Below are positions 36,751 through 43,472 of a stretch of DNA of 64,000 nucleotides, in pieces. The stretch lies in the NCBI GenBank assembly GCA_033762815.1, contig JANRLF010000008.1, positions 124,001 through 188,000 of the forward strand. The letters are read 5' to 3'. The DNA is from JANRLF01 sp033762815 (GTDB taxonomy: Bacteria > Bacteroidota > Bacteroidia > Chitinophagales > CAIOSU01). How positions within the stretch are numbered: the first letter of the stretch is position 1; every line of letters starts with the position of its first letter. The notes beneath the pieces are model-generated. The model did not search any database and was not told where the DNA came from. It saw only the letters and a list, made by a program, of their open reading frames with translations. The position numbers were made by a program, and so were the translations under genes.

Positions 36751-37634
36751 CCCCTGTCCCTAAAATATTCCATCACCATATCCCGCTCAATATCGGTAGC
36801 TGCCAACACAAAATCACCGCCCCAAGCTCCTAAAGATTTTACCGTACCTGGGAAATCATCAAAATACAAGTCTTTTACTTTGGCCAGCTCCAAAAAGTCA
36901 GCAACTATCTGCTCGTGTCGGTCCATCATCAAATTGAACTGTTCCAATCGGTTGAAGGTGGGCAATGCCTCCGTAATCATGTTGATGCCGTAAATGGCGA
37001 AATCATCCTTGGCATAAGACTTATAGCGCTTTATGCCCTCCCTACTATCCTGCTTATTGCCTAAGTACACAAAATACAACTGGTGGGCATACTCTGGCTT
37101 AAAGGCAACCGGCCGCGCAATTGCTTTTCCATTTATCAGCTGAAAGGTGATGGGGCCATCAGCCGCGGCGCAGGCAATATCGTAGCCAGAACCACCAAAA
37201 GTATTTTTCAAAAGTTCAAATGCATCTACCTTGGCCCATTGGGCTATATTATACACAAGGGTGGAACTGCTGCCCAAGCCCCATTCCAAGGGGAATTCCA
37301 AATAACTTTTTACGGTTATACCCGCATAATCTGTCAGAAATTTGGGATTGATAACACCAGCAGCCAACAAAATTTGCTGTAGCCTCAACCTTTCAGGAGT
37401 TTCTTCCCCTATCAAATCCATGTGCGGCATAATGTAGGTAGCATCCATCCACAGTTCCCCCTCATGGTCATAAGCCATCCATTTTAACTGGTTAGGCTCG
37501 CCTTGGGGCAAAACTTCCATCCTTTGGCCTAGCATAAGGGGCAATGCTAAAGCTTTGGCGCCATCCAGTACAAAATATTCCCCTGTCAGCAATAGTTTGC
37601 CGTGGGCATAATAGGTTTCGGGGGTTTGGCTCAC
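36705..37634 (-). CDS. GYDIA-family GHMP kinase (candidate phosphomevalonate kinase)
   Basis: 309 residues with a GTG start overlapping the HMG-CoA reductase stop (GTGA). Motif 1 is HGKLLLTGEYFVLDG; motif 2 is PLEWGLGSSSTLVYNIA (about 113-129); GGSGYDIACAAADGPI gives the family its name; motif 3 is GAWGGDFVLAA. It is clearly a small-molecule kinase of the GHMP fold. Its tight coupling to HMG-CoA reductase, and the absence of any other gene here for phosphorylating phosphomevalonate, make it the obvious candidate for the missing second kinase step. That activity is inferred. Confidence 0.85.
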   Translation of the reverse strand: MSQTPETYYAHGKLLLTGEYFVLDGAKALALPLMLGQRMEVLPQGEPNQLKWMAYDHEGELWMDATYIMPHMDLIGEETPERLRLQQILLAAGVINPKFLTDYAGITVKSYLEFPLEWGLGSSSTLVYNIAQWAKVDAFELLKNTFGGSGYDIACAAADGPITFQLINGKAIARPVAFKPEYAHQLYFVYLGNKQDSREGIKRYKSYAKDDFAIYGINMITEALPTFNRLEQFNLMMDRHEQIVADFLELAKVKDLYFDDFPGTVKSLGAWGGDFVLAATDIERDMVMEYFRDRGYSTVLSWSSIVISS

Positions 37635-38971
37635 AGTTTTACCGTTTGTCCTGAGCGTAACAGTTCCAAGAACTCTCGTACGCTGGTGTAGGAAACAATA
37701 TTATGAACAAAATACTTCTTTGCAAGCTCCGTTTCTTGTTCCGAAGCTTCAAAATTTTTCAAAATGTTCAACAGGTGCATCTTCATATGGCCTTTCTGGA
37801 TACCAACCGTCACCAGCGACCGTACCGCAGAAAAATTGTTGGCCAATCCCACACTTGCCGCTATCATCATCAGTTCCCTTGCACTAGGGTTGCCCAGCAT
37901 TTCCAAGCCCCTACGCACCATGGGATGCAGGGTGGTCAATCCTCCTACCGTTCCTAGAGACAGCGGCACTTCCAAGGTATAGGTAAACTGCCCATCCTGA
38001 ATATCGATATTCGTCAAACTGCTGTACTGACCATTTCGGCCGGCATATACATGGCCACAGGCCTCTACCGCCCTAAAATCATTGCCCGTAGCCAATACCA
38101 CAGCATCTATACCATTAAATATCCCCTTGTTGTGTGTGGTGGCTCTATAAGGGTCCACTTGGGCTATTCGCACCCCATTGCTAAACTTGCGAACAAAAGT
38201 AGGACCGTCCATGTCCTTCACAAAACAGTCCATTTCTGCTACCTTGCAGCTTACCCATGCACGTACCAAACAATTGGGCGTATAGTTGGAAAGGATGGAC
38301 ATGATAATCTCTACCTGCTTCTCATCCCCTTCAAATTCCGACCATTGCGAAGCCTCCCGTTTCAAAATAGCGGCAAACTTCTCCAATACAGAGTTGATAA
38401 AGTTGGCACCCATGGAATCACAGGTCTCGAACCGTGCCTTCACTTGGTAATAATCGGGCATCTGTTCCGTCAAGTCCACCAAATCTACCCCCAATATGCC
38501 CCCACCCCTTTGCTGCATATTGGCCGTAATACTTTCCGTTTCCTCAAAAAGCTTGGGCTTTATCGCTGCAAAAAACCTATCTAGCTTTGCTTTTTCGCCT
38601 TGCCATAAAAAATGTACTTGGCCAATCTTTTCGGTATCAATGACTTCAGCATGGAATCCCCCCCTTTCCAGCCACTGTTTGGCACTCATAGATGCCGCCG
38701 CAACTACCGAACTTTCTTCAATTACCATGGGCACAGCGTAAATGCGGCCATTGATTAAAAAATTGGGTGCCACACCAAAAGGCATATAGAAATTGCTAAT
38801 CGTGTTTTCGGCAAATTCATCAAACAGCTTCTGTGTTTCAGGATAGCGGTGCCAATAACTGGATAACTCCTTCGCGGCCTGCTCCTTATCGCTAAAGTAA
38901 TTGTCGGCAAGCCACTGCAGCTTCTGCTCTTTGGGCAATTTTGAAAAACCCTGAATTTCTTTCTTATCCAT
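37631..38971 (-). CDS. Hydroxymethylglutaryl-CoA reductase, class II (degradative type)
   Basis: 446 residues from the ATG at 38971 (MDKKEIQGFSKLPKEQK); a TTG 17 codons upstream is the alternative. ENTISNFYMPFGVAPNF, EESSVVAAASMSA, DSMGANFINSV and GIDAVVLATGNDFRAVEA are the substrate- and cofactor-binding motifs of class II enzymes. Although this class is called degradative, in bacteria with the rest of the mevalonate genes it serves biosynthesis of mevalonate. HMG-CoA synthase is not in this window. Confidence 0.93.
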   Translation of the reverse strand: MDKKEIQGFSKLPKEQKLQWLADNYFSDKEQAAKELSSYWHRYPETQKLFDEFAENTISNFYMPFGVAPNFLINGRIYAVPMVIEESSVVAAASMSAKQWLERGGFHAEVIDTEKIGQVHFLWQGEKAKLDRFFAAIKPKLFEETESITANMQQRGGGILGVDLVDLTEQMPDYYQVKARFETCDSMGANFINSVLEKFAAILKREASQWSEFEGDEKQVEIIMSILSNYTPNCLVRAWVSCKVAEMDCFVKDMDGPTFVRKFSNGVRIAQVDPYRATTHNKGIFNGIDAVVLATGNDFRAVEACGHVYAGRNGQYSSLTNIDIQDGQFTYTLEVPLSLGTVGGLTTLHPMVRRGLEMLGNPSARELMMIAASVGLANNFSAVRSLVTVGIQKGHMKMHLLNILKNFEASEQETELAKKYFVHNIVSYTSVREFLELLRSGQTVKL

Positions 38972-39071
38972 GCGGGAGGGAAAACTGGTTGCAATATGGG
39001 AAAATCCCTTAAAATTAAGCAATGCTACAACAGTTGTGCTGAAGGATTGTTGAACCTAGAGTTTACGATTT

Positions 39072-39103
39072 ACACCTGCCCAGGCTGAGGCGGGGATTTA
39101 GAG
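39072..39103. repeat. Short C-rich dispersed repeat, copy 1
   Basis: An approx. 31-base block starting ACACC, with GCCC and ending CGGGGATTTAGAG. A related copy lies at 39670-39700 (ACACCAGCCC ... GCGGGGATTACAG). Both are in gene-free DNA around the small 68-residue reading frame. The copies match at about two thirds of positions. Confidence 0.5.
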
Positions 39104-39178
39104 TTACCTATTATTGGCTAAACAATTTGAATCCACCTGATATTTGGAATTTGGAATGTGCAATCCCCAGTTTCCAAA

Positions 39179-39385
39179 TTACCTCTTCATTTCATCCAAT
39201 CGGCGAAGCAGTTCCTCGCGGGCACTTTCCAAGGTTTCATAATTGGCTAGCTCCAGCTCTAGCAGCACCAAACCCTGGCTATACTTTTTTCCTTCTTCCA
39301 CATAGCCTATCGTTTTTTCCGTTTCGTAATATTGGTAAACAATATTGTCCACCACCACTAGGTACATTTGGCGCTCCTTCTCCAT
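39179..39385 (-). CDS. Small conserved-looking protein, unknown
   Basis: 68 residues from an ATG at 39385 (a second ATG six codons in is equally possible). Sequence is protein-like: a strand-rich first half (MYLVVVDNIVYQYYETEK) and a charged amphipathic helix at the end (ESAREELLRRLDEMKR). No membrane segment or cysteine. I do not recognise a family. It is isolated in an otherwise repeat-filled, gene-free region, so expression is uncertain. Confidence 0.5.
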   Translation of the reverse strand: MEKERQMYLVVVDNIVYQYYETEKTIGYVEEGKKYSQGLVLLELELANYETLESAREELLRRLDEMKR

Positions 39386-39455
39386 ATCCGGCTTTTTGTA
39401 AAGATAAATTTCTCCTGACTAGTGTTTGGTGCCTCTAGTTTAAAAAAATGAAGTT

Positions 39456-39557
39456 TCGCAGGTAGTTCGCAGGTATCTCAAGGGTACTTCGCAGGTGCTT
39501 CAAGGGTGCTTCAAAGGGTGTTCGCAGGTATGTCAAGGGTGCTTCGCAGGTATGTCA
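39456..39557. repeat. 11-bp tandem repeat, nine units
   Basis: Nine contiguous 11-base units of the form TC(GC or AA)(A/G)GGT(A/G)(C/T)T occupy 39456-39554, plus a 3-base remainder. Two unit types are interleaved: TCGCAGGTATG-like (units 1, 2, 4, 7, 9) and TCAAGGGTGCT-like (units 3, 5, 6, 8). The period is not a multiple of three and equals about one helical turn. Confidence 0.9.
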
Positions 39558-39644
39558 ATTCTAATCAATCTCTTGTTTATCAATGCTTTATATAAAAATG
39601 AGTGTGTTTTTTCGTTTTTTGCTTCATTTTTAGAGGGTAAAACG

Positions 39645-39790
39645 ATTTCAAATTTCAAATCTCCGAATTACACCAGCCCCCCTCAATGCGGGGATTACAG
39701 TCCAAACCATTTTCAAATTTTCAAATCACCAAATTTTCAAATTGTGCTTCCATCAGCACACCAGCACATTAACACATCTGCACATTGTCA
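39645..39790. repeat. Composite interspersed repeat (TTTCAAAT and GCACAT words)
   Basis: Left part repeats TTTCAAAT (39645-39660 and 39710-39744); right part repeats CAGCACA, CAGCACATTA and CACATCTGCACATT (39752-39786). The right-hand vocabulary is shared with the patch at 28943-29030. No reading frame is maintained. Confidence 0.7.
39670..39700. repeat. Short C-rich dispersed repeat, copy 2
   Basis: Second copy of the block at 39072-39103, embedded between the TTTCAAAT words; contains CCCC / GGGG halves able to form a 4-bp stem. Confidence 0.5.
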
Positions 39791-39844
39791 ATGGTAAGCA
39801 CTTAACTTCAATTTTTCACGAAATGATGGGAAATAATTTGATGA

Positions 39845-42211
39845 TTAGTGGTTAAGCACTATCCTTTTGCTGTAAACCGTTTTTTCGGTCTGGTATCTCA
39901 GCAGATAAATACCATTTGAAAGGTCGGAAACGTCCATTACCGCATGTGCCCCTGCCGCTTCAATCACCTTCATCAGCCTACCGGCCGCATCCCAAAGACT
40001 AATCTTTGCAGGCAAAGTTTCCGCACTTACTATGTCAATATGGCTCTGAGCCGGATTGGGGTACACCGCTATTGGATTTTCGTCCAATAATTGTATCTGA
40101 GTGCTTACACTATCGGTAGTATCGGGTGTAAGCAGGGCTAGTACCTGTAAATCGTCAAAGTAAAAACCATCTTCTTCCACAAAATCATCGCTGTAAAGCA
40201 GGAAACGTAGCTGTATGGTGCTGCCTAAAAAATCGTTCAAACTCATTTCCTCCCGTAGCCAACCATTGCTAAATCCGTCGTATAATGGCTCATTTTGGCT
40301 CAACGCCCATTCCTTGGTATACTTCCCACAAAGGGGCTGCCACGACCCATTGCCCGCTTTTGCCTGTACCATTACAAAATCGTAACCAGGTTCCAATGCC
40401 CATTTCGCATTAAAGCTAAGCTGCGCAAAGACTGCCTGGCTTAAATCAATTACCGTATCCAATAGGAAAGTACTATTGGTATTGGGCAGATAGTTGCCAT
40501 TAGGCGAATCGGTAAATGCACTTGGGCTGGAGGTAAAAGTACTGGTAGTGGTCGCCCAGGCACCATTCCATTGTACAGCGGAGTTAGCAACCTCGGAAAT
40601 GACCGTATCCGCTGGCCCTAAATATTTCACCAAAGTATCCACTGTTTCAACGATGCCATTGCTCAACACCAGCTTAAAGAGTATGCTATCGCCTTTCAAT
40701 GCAAAAGGGTCAATACTATAGCTGAAACTGACCGTATCGCTTTCAAAGGTGCCAAGTCCTGATACGTTTACTGTATTCCCTACTGCAAGAATGCTAGGGC
40801 TAATCGGCTCCAAACGTACGGAAAGTGCACCGGCCACGTCAAGTCCGGCCTTGATTACTTTTACATCCAATGTGCCATTGGTACTTGGCAAAATGCTAGC
40901 ACTTAAATCTTCCGTTCGGCCATAGTTTAGCAAAAATCTAGCAGCGCTCAAGTTTTGGTGCACGTTATCAATGCAGATAGGGACTATCTGGCTTTGGTCG
41001 GGCCAAAAACCGTCGATTTGCGAGCCTGATTCGGGTGTCAACGCAAAAATTTTTCCCTTGCTAATTTGCTCCCCATACATCCAATCATCACTATCGCCAT
41101 TGGTGGTATAGTTCACTGTTTGGTCGCCTGTCCCATATTTATAGCCATTATATTGGGTCATCCATTTTGAAAGCTCAATAAACAAGGTTGAATCTGGTGT
41201 GAGTAAGCTGGCTTCATAACCCCATGGATATACCAACAGATTGCCGTAAGTGTGATGGTTGAGTGCTACTTTAAAATCATGTTGCTCGCACAAATACCTC
41301 ATAGCCTGTGATTCAGGTTCGGAAAATGGCCCAGGCCCCCTGTAAGTATCATCATTGCTTATAGGTGACGAGCCATCATCATCGTAAGCCCAGTTGTAGC
41401 CATAATTGCGGTTAAGGTCAACACCAAATGTACCATCAGCATTGTTGCGGTAGTTTTTGCGCCACAAACCACCTCCTGTTGGGTTGGTAGTTTCGTTGCG
41501 GACGTACCCATCCGGATTCAAACAGGGCACGAATACCATCTCCACATTGTCCAGTAAGTAGGTAATTTCCGGATCGGTGCCATAGTTTTCCAATAAATGG
41601 TACATATAAAAAATCAATTGCGATAGCGATGCTGGTTCACGGGCATGGTGCAATGCAGTGTACAATACCTGGGGCTTCGCTACACCTGGATTGGCATTAC
41701 TGGTTATGGTTAAGGAAAAAATGGGTCTACCTTGATGACTAAGGAAAGTGTCGATGGGCTGTCTGGGGCTGATTAATTGTGGATATTGGCTAGCCATGCT
41801 ATCGAGTATATCCAACATTTCCTGATAAGTGTAGTAGCCGCCCATGCTGCCGTAGCTAAAACCAAAAGGTATAGCTACTTGGTAGTTTGTAGGGAAGCAA
41901 GTACCAGTTGGCATGGCTTTGTGCTGTTTGGCCGATTCTTGGTTCCTCTTAGCATAATAGGTCGATACATCTTCAATGAGCACATCTACTTTAAAGCCCG
42001 CCAAACGCATTTTTTCAATTTCAAAGCTGCTGAAGTCGCACTCCAGATAAGCACCCTTGCGATAAGTGCCGTGGTCAATGGCAATGCCCAAACTAGATAG
42101 TTGTTGAATTGTGGTGCCCGGTGTCCATACCCTAGCCCGTGAATACATTCCCTCTTGCTGGGCAAAAAGCTGGGCTGATATCAAAAATAGAAATAAAGTT
42201 ATATAACGCAT
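39845..42211 (-). CDS. M14 zinc carboxypeptidase with T9SS type A sorting domain
   Basis: 788 residues with a signal peptide (about 1-17, ending QLFAQ). A propeptide-like region (20-120) is followed by the M14 domain: zinc ligands in TALHHAREPAS (HxxE) and VALNHHTYGNLLVYPWG, substrate-binding NPDGYVRN and DLNRNYGYNW, and the catalytic Glu in ALTPESGSQ. A beta-sandwich region follows (about 540-700), and the C-terminal 80 residues (VYPNPAQSHIDIV ... GIYLLRYQ) form a type A sorting domain. Expected to be a secreted exopeptidase releasing C-terminal residues from peptides outside the cell. Confidence 0.93.
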   Translation of the reverse strand: MRYITLFLFLISAQLFAQQEGMYSRARVWTPGTTIQQLSSLGIAIDHGTYRKGAYLECDFSSFEIEKMRLAGFKVDVLIEDVSTYYAKRNQESAKQHKAMPTGTCFPTNYQVAIPFGFSYGSMGGYYTYQEMLDILDSMASQYPQLISPRQPIDTFLSHQGRPIFSLTITSNANPGVAKPQVLYTALHHAREPASLSQLIFYMYHLLENYGTDPEITYLLDNVEMVFVPCLNPDGYVRNETTNPTGGGLWRKNYRNNADGTFGVDLNRNYGYNWAYDDDGSSPISNDDTYRGPGPFSEPESQAMRYLCEQHDFKVALNHHTYGNLLVYPWGYEASLLTPDSTLFIELSKWMTQYNGYKYGTGDQTVNYTTNGDSDDWMYGEQISKGKIFALTPESGSQIDGFWPDQSQIVPICIDNVHQNLSAARFLLNYGRTEDLSASILPSTNGTLDVKVIKAGLDVAGALSVRLEPISPSILAVGNTVNVSGLGTFESDTVSFSYSIDPFALKGDSILFKLVLSNGIVETVDTLVKYLGPADTVISEVANSAVQWNGAWATTTSTFTSSPSAFTDSPNGNYLPNTNSTFLLDTVIDLSQAVFAQLSFNAKWALEPGYDFVMVQAKAGNGSWQPLCGKYTKEWALSQNEPLYDGFSNGWLREEMSLNDFLGSTIQLRFLLYSDDFVEEDGFYFDDLQVLALLTPDTTDSVSTQIQLLDENPIAVYPNPAQSHIDIVSAETLPAKISLWDAAGRLMKVIEAAGAHAVMDVSDLSNGIYLLRYQTEKTVYSKRIVLNH

Positions 42212-42280
42212 TGAATTGACTTGTAACTATAAAGATACAGGTTAATGCTTAATGAATCGCTTCCATACACAAAGCCATTT

Positions 42281-42421
42281 GACCACCCCGCCTGCGGCAC
42301 CCCTCCTAAAAGCAGGAGGGGATTTATCTAATAAATACAGTTCTTCACATTTCCAGTTTCTGAGCGAAGCACAGAAAGAAAAAACTCCCCTCCTGTTTTT
42401 AGGAGGGGCTGGGGGGTGGTC
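42281..42421. repeat. Nested palindromic element upstream of the DUF559 gene
   Basis: Two arms, 42281-42325 and 42385-42421, are inverted copies of each other: both begin, read inward, with GACCACCCC and contain the hairpin CCCCTCCT / AGGAGGGG (42300-42321 and 42387-42408). About 60 bases separate the arms. The left arm carries an extra GCCTGCGGCA block. Every arm can fold by itself, and the two arms can pair with each other. Confidence 0.9.
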
Positions 42422-42451
42422 GCCGATGTAAAAGTTTTGTATATTACCAGC

Positions 42452-42817
42452 ATGAGGCCCAACCAGATGCATAACCGTACCTATTTAAAGCAAGCACGTA
42501 GGGATCTCCGAAACAACCTAACACCCGCCGAAGCCACACTGTGGCAATGTTTGAAAAATAGTCAATTACTCGGGCGCAAGTTCCGCAGGCAACACAGCAT
42601 TGAAAATTATATTGTCGATTTTTATTGCCCTACCGAAAAGCTAGTCATAGAACTGGACGGAGGCATACATCTAGATGCTATCGTAATGGAAAACGATTTG
42701 GCAAGGGATGCAAGGCTACTTCAACTTGGGTATAGGGTATTACGCTTTCAGAACGACATGGTTTTCAACTGCCCTGAACAAGTGCTAGAGGAGATTGCAA
42801 AGCATTTCACAACTTAA
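42452..42817 (+). CDS. DUF559 / Vsr-fold endonuclease domain protein
   Basis: 121 residues from the ATG at 42452 (another ATG at 42467 gives the start MHNRTYLKQARRDLRNN). The whole protein is one DUF559 domain: LTPAEATLWQCLKN, GRKFRRQHSIENYIVDFYCP and KLVIELDGGIHLD, where Asp/Glu residues form the presumed very-short-patch-repair-like nuclease site, then GYRVLRFQNDMV. No partner methylase. The domain is related to Vsr/restriction nucleases, but the biological role is unknown. The gene is tightly bracketed by palindromic elements: 30 bases after one copy and 1 base before another. Confidence 0.9.
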   Translation: MRPNQMHNRTYLKQARRDLRNNLTPAEATLWQCLKNSQLLGRKFRRQHSIENYIVDFYCPTEKLVIELDGGIHLDAIVMENDLARDARLLQLGYRVLRFQNDMVFNCPEQVLEEIAKHFTT

Positions 42818-42818
42818 G

Positions 42819-42892
42819 CACCCCGCCTGCGGCACCCCTCCTGCTTTTAGGCCTGTCCTGATGTATATCTGGACGGGCTGGAGCTGGTCATC
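42819..42892. repeat. Second copy of the palindromic element, downstream of the DUF559 gene
   Basis: Positions 42819-42842 repeat 42284-42307 exactly (24 bases, same orientation). After that the copy diverges: a different near-perfect palindrome follows at 42851-42878 (GCCTGTCC ... GGACGGGC, with a GAT-TATATC core), and CTGGAGCTGGTC resembles the outer end of the upstream right arm. Confidence 0.85.
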
Positions 42893-42913
42893 AGGGAACC
42901 ATTTTACAAAAAC

Positions 42914-42944
42914 TTTGATTGTATGCTTTGATTGATTATCTTTG
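42914..42944 (+). promoter_or_regulatory. Promoter of the rimP-nusA-infB operon
   Basis: TTTG at 42914-42917 and TATCTTTG at 42937-42944 with exactly 19 bases between them match the Bacteroidota primary sigma consensus TTTG-N19-TAnnTTTG. The predicted start is near 42950, giving a leader of about 50 bases to the rimP ATG. Confidence 0.85.
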
Positions 42945-42960
42945 CAGCACGAATAAGTAC

Positions 42961-42992
42961 AGAGGGGACCGAAAAGTCCCCTCTTTTATTTG
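42961..42992 (+). promoter_or_regulatory. Terminator-like leader hairpin before rimP
   Basis: A perfect 9-bp stem (AGAGGGGAC 42961-42969 / GTCCCCTCT 42976-42984) with loop CGAAAA is followed by TTTATTTG. Its 3' side ends 14 bases before the rimP ATG. It has the shape of an intrinsic terminator but stands between promoter and gene, so it probably acts as an attenuator or translational control element for the operon. Confidence 0.7.
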
Positions 42993-42998
42993 TTGGAC

Positions 42999-43469
42999 AT
43001 GACGGATTTAAACGCGGTAAAAGCCAAACTAGAGGGCTTGGTAAATGAATTGCTGGCCGATAGGCCCGACCACTTTTTGGTGGAAGTGAAAATGCTGCCA
43101 TCGAAATTACAGGTGTTCGTAGATGCCGACCAAGGCATTAAGGTAGATACCTGTGCGGAGATAAGCCGCTACTTGGAGCAGTACCTTGACACAGAAAAGC
43201 CCTTGGGCGAAAAATACGTGCTTGAGGTGAGCAGCCCCGGCATGGACAACCCGCTGAAAGTACTGCGCCAGTACAAGCGCCGCGTTGGCAGGGAAGTAAT
43301 AGTGGTGCGCACGGATGGGCAAAGGTTGGAAGGCGTGCTGCAAGAAGTACACGAAGACTACATTGTAATAGAAGAAACGATTAAGAGTAAAAAGAAAATA
43401 TTAGAAACAAACCGGCTGGAGATACCATTTGCAGCCATAAAAAGCACTAAATTGAAACTTAATTTTTAA
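42999..43469 (+). CDS. rimP: Ribosome maturation factor RimP
   Basis: 156 residues from the ATG at 42999 (MTDLNAVKAKLEGLV). The N-terminal alpha/beta domain contains KVDTCAEISRYLEQYLD and the conserved YVLEVSSPGMDNPL; the C-terminal SH3-like domain follows (REVIVVRTDGQRLEGVL, about 90-150). RimP is needed for 30S subunit maturation. It is first in rimP-nusA-infB, three bases ahead of nusA. Confidence 0.95.
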   Translation: MTDLNAVKAKLEGLVNELLADRPDHFLVEVKMLPSKLQVFVDADQGIKVDTCAEISRYLEQYLDTEKPLGEKYVLEVSSPGMDNPLKVLRQYKRRVGREVIVVRTDGQRLEGVLQEVHEDYIVIEETIKSKKKILETNRLEIPFAAIKSTKLKLNF

Positions 43470-43472
43470 GCG

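Larger units (their letters stand above)
39386..39844. other. Gene-free, repeat-rich intergenic region
   Basis: 460 bases without a credible gene. It holds an 11-bp tandem array (39456-39557), a T-rich stretch (39562-39640), and a composite of TTTCAAAT-type and GCACAT-type words (39645-39790) with one C-rich repeat copy inside. Plus-strand reading frames here are low-complexity translations of these repeats. Confidence 0.8.

Noticed and set aside
39456..39557. CRISPR array
   Set aside because: Units are 11 bases, contiguous, with no spacers and no cas genes nearby; it is a simple tandem repeat.
42242..42472. Minus-strand 76-codon reading frame through the palindromic arms
   Set aside because: It only translates both palindrome arms (Pro/Gly-rich), overlaps the DUF559 start and has no protein-like character beyond them.
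42452..42817. Restriction-modification or Vsr mismatch-repair locus
   Set aside because: No DNA methyltransferase or specificity gene lies nearby; the palindromic flanks point to a repeat-associated nuclease.
42961..42984. Another copy of the DUF559-associated palindrome before rimP
   Set aside because: It shares GGGGA / TCCCC letters, but lacks the AGGAGGGG core and the outer GACCACCCC block, and has a different loop and a U-tract.
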